Origin: CAZVJA01 sp964626885
GTDB taxonomy: Bacteria; Planctomycetota; Planctomycetia; Planctomycetales; Planctomycetaceae
DNA: 6,160 nucleotides
Assembly: GCA_964626885.1 (NCBI GenBank)
Contig: CAZVJA010000273.1
Location: forward strand, 1 to 6,160
Reading direction: 5' to 3'
A program made the position numbers and the translations under genes. The notes under the pieces were generated by a model. The model did not search any database and was not told the origin of the DNA. It was given only the letters and a program-made list of their open reading frames with translations. Below are positions 4,992-6,160 of this stretch, piece by piece (position 1 is the first letter of the stretch; every line of letters starts with the position of its first letter).

Positions 4992-6160
4992 ATGCGATTC
5001 CTTCGATCGATCTCAATACATGTCTTTTGCACGCAACTCGCCGCGACGTTCGCATGCGCGGCCGATGTCGGTTCGTTCGCCGCGGCGCTCGAAAGCATCC
5101 ATACCGACGAACTGAAGAATCATGCACAGGTGCTGGCGAGTGATACCTTTGAAGGTCGCGAAGCGGGAAGTCCTGGCGGACGGGCAGCCGGTGCGTACGT
5201 CGTCTCACAATTGCGACAATGGCGGCTTCAGCCCGGCGGCGAAGACGGCGATTACTTCCAATACTTCGGCAATGACTACCGGAATATCCTCGCCATTCTT
5301 CCGGGCAGCGATCCGAAATTGAAAGAGGAATATCTGCTCGTCACGGCCCATTATGACCATGTCGGTTTGGGGAACGCGCGAAATAGCCGTGGTCCGACCG
5401 GTTACATTCACAATGGAGCCGATGACAATGCCAGCGGGACCGCCGGCCTGCTCGAAATTGCACAAGCATTCGCGATGCTTGAGCCGGCTCCCAAGCGATC
5501 GATTCTATTTGTTTTCTGGGACGGTGAAGAGAAGGGATTGCTTGGCTCCGAGCATTGGGTGCGCTATCCGACCATTCCGATGGCTAAGATTCGCATGATT
5601 TTTAACGCCGACATGATCGGTCGACTGCGCGACAAATCGGTGGAGATTTACGGCTCGCGGACAGCTATCGGACTGCGGCAATTCATCTGCGAATGCAACG
5701 GCGACTCGGGACCGGAACTCGACTTCGTCTGGCCCACGAAACGCGACAGCGACCATTATCCCTTCTATCAACGCCGCATTCCGTACGTGATGCCGCACAC
5801 CCGCAAGCACGACGATTATCACCGACCGAGCGATGATGTCGAAAAACTCGACATTGAAGGGATGCGAGTCGTTTCGCAACTGATGTTCCGTTTGGTGGAC
5901 GCCGCCGCCGAGAAGCCGGTGCTCCCGGTATTTCGGGAATCGGTTTTCCAGGAAGATCCGAATCGCCGCGCTATGCTCGACAGCCCATCAGCTCCCTGGC
6001 CGTCACGCCTGGGTGTCACGTGGGACGAACAATTGGCCGCCCGGAAAATCGTAAAGTTGACGGCGGGCGATCCCGGTTCGAGCGCGCAGCTGGCGGGGAG
6101 CCGCCTGGGTGAGCGCGTGTTGGTGTGCGATGGTCGAAAGATTGATTCGGCCGACGGATT
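4992..6160 (+). CDS. Secreted M28-family zinc peptidase with C-terminal PDZ domain (partial; first 389 residues)
   Basis: The gene runs off the right edge. The M28 family holds di-zinc aminopeptidases and carboxypeptidases, mostly exported. All metal and catalytic residues are visible: H120 and D122 in AHYDHVG, bridging D144 in NGADDNASG, catalytic E179 and zinc ligand E180 in WDGEEKGLLGS, D207 in NADMIG, and H277 in DDYHRPSDD. An N-terminal stretch (about 4-24) is a plausible signal peptide, with cleavage near the ACAAD region; C22 is not in a good lipobox. FEGREAGSPGGRAAGAY (53-69) is the usual lead-in segment of bacterial M28 enzymes. From about residue 339 the sequence becomes PDZ-like (LGVTWDE, IVKLTAGDPGSSAQLAG, RLGERVLVCDGRKI) and is cut by the window end. 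The ATG at 4992 is the only start after an in-frame TGA at 4986 and has no clear Shine-Dalgarno, which fits translation coupled to the dehydrogenase 24 bases upstream. Likely acts in the periplasm on peptides. Confidence 0.92.
   Translation, partial: MRFLRSISIHVFCTQLAATFACAADVGSFAAALESIHTDELKNHAQVLASDTFEGREAGSPGGRAAGAYVVSQLRQWRLQPGGEDGDYFQYFGNDYRNILAILPGSDPKLKEEYLLVTAHYDHVGLGNARNSRGPTGYIHNGADDNASGTAGLLEIAQAFAMLEPAPKRSILFVFWDGEEKGLLGSEHWVRYPTIPMAKIRMIFNADMIGRLRDKSVEIYGSRTAIGLRQFICECNGDSGPELDFVWPTKRDSDHYPFYQRRIPYVMPHTRKHDDYHRPSDDVEKLDIEGMRVVSQLMFRLVDAAAEKPVLPVFRESVFQEDPNRRAMLDSPSAPWPSRLGVTWDEQLAARKIVKLTAGDPGSSAQLAGSRLGERVLVCDGRKIDSADG

Noticed and set aside
2021..6160. A single GH3-dehydrogenase-peptidase pathway for making and breaking acyl-amino acid conjugates
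   Set aside because: The strong terminator at 3851-3879 separates GH3 from the other two genes. Known plant conjugate hydrolases are M20-family, not M28. The idea rests only on proximity.

Overview
This is a GC-rich, gene-dense chromosomal segment that most likely comes from a planctomycete. The best evidence is a 73-residue, lysine/arginine-rich protein at 1600-1821 that looks like the small basic signature protein of the PVC superphylum (Planctomycetes, Verrucomicrobia, Chlamydiae). Weak or missing Shine-Dalgarno sites at several starts, a heptose kinase gene, and a secreted M28 peptidase with a PDZ domain are all compatible with that. I see no tRNA, rRNA, CRISPR array, insertion sequence, phage gene or attachment site.

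Left part, minus strand (1-1158): the 5' part of a heptose-7-phosphate kinase gene (rfaE1/hldE type, continuing beyond base 1) and, upstream of it, nrdR, the repressor of ribonucleotide reductase genes. About 300 non-coding bases lie between them, with one tentative promoter for the kinase gene. A further ~440 bases separate nrdR from the divergent small basic protein gene.

Middle, plus strand (1513-3879): two single-gene units. The first is the PVC small basic protein, with its own promoter-like element, a good ribosome binding site before a GTG start, and a hairpin-plus-T-run terminator. The second is a full-length bacterial GH3-family acyl-adenylate/amide synthetase, with its own strong terminator.

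Right part, plus strand (3981-6160): an apparent two-gene operon. A TTG-initiated medium-chain dehydrogenase with unusual residues at the zinc-ligand positions is followed 24 bases later by a secreted M28 zinc peptidase. The peptidase enters a C-terminal PDZ domain where the window ends.

The genes do not form one recognisable pathway. Housekeeping functions (nrdR, small basic protein, heptose kinase) sit beside three metabolic or secreted enzymes of unknown substrate. The points most worth following up are the GH3 enzyme, the altered dehydrogenase active site and its pairing with the M28-PDZ protein. I do not see convincing evidence for a wholly new multi-gene system.
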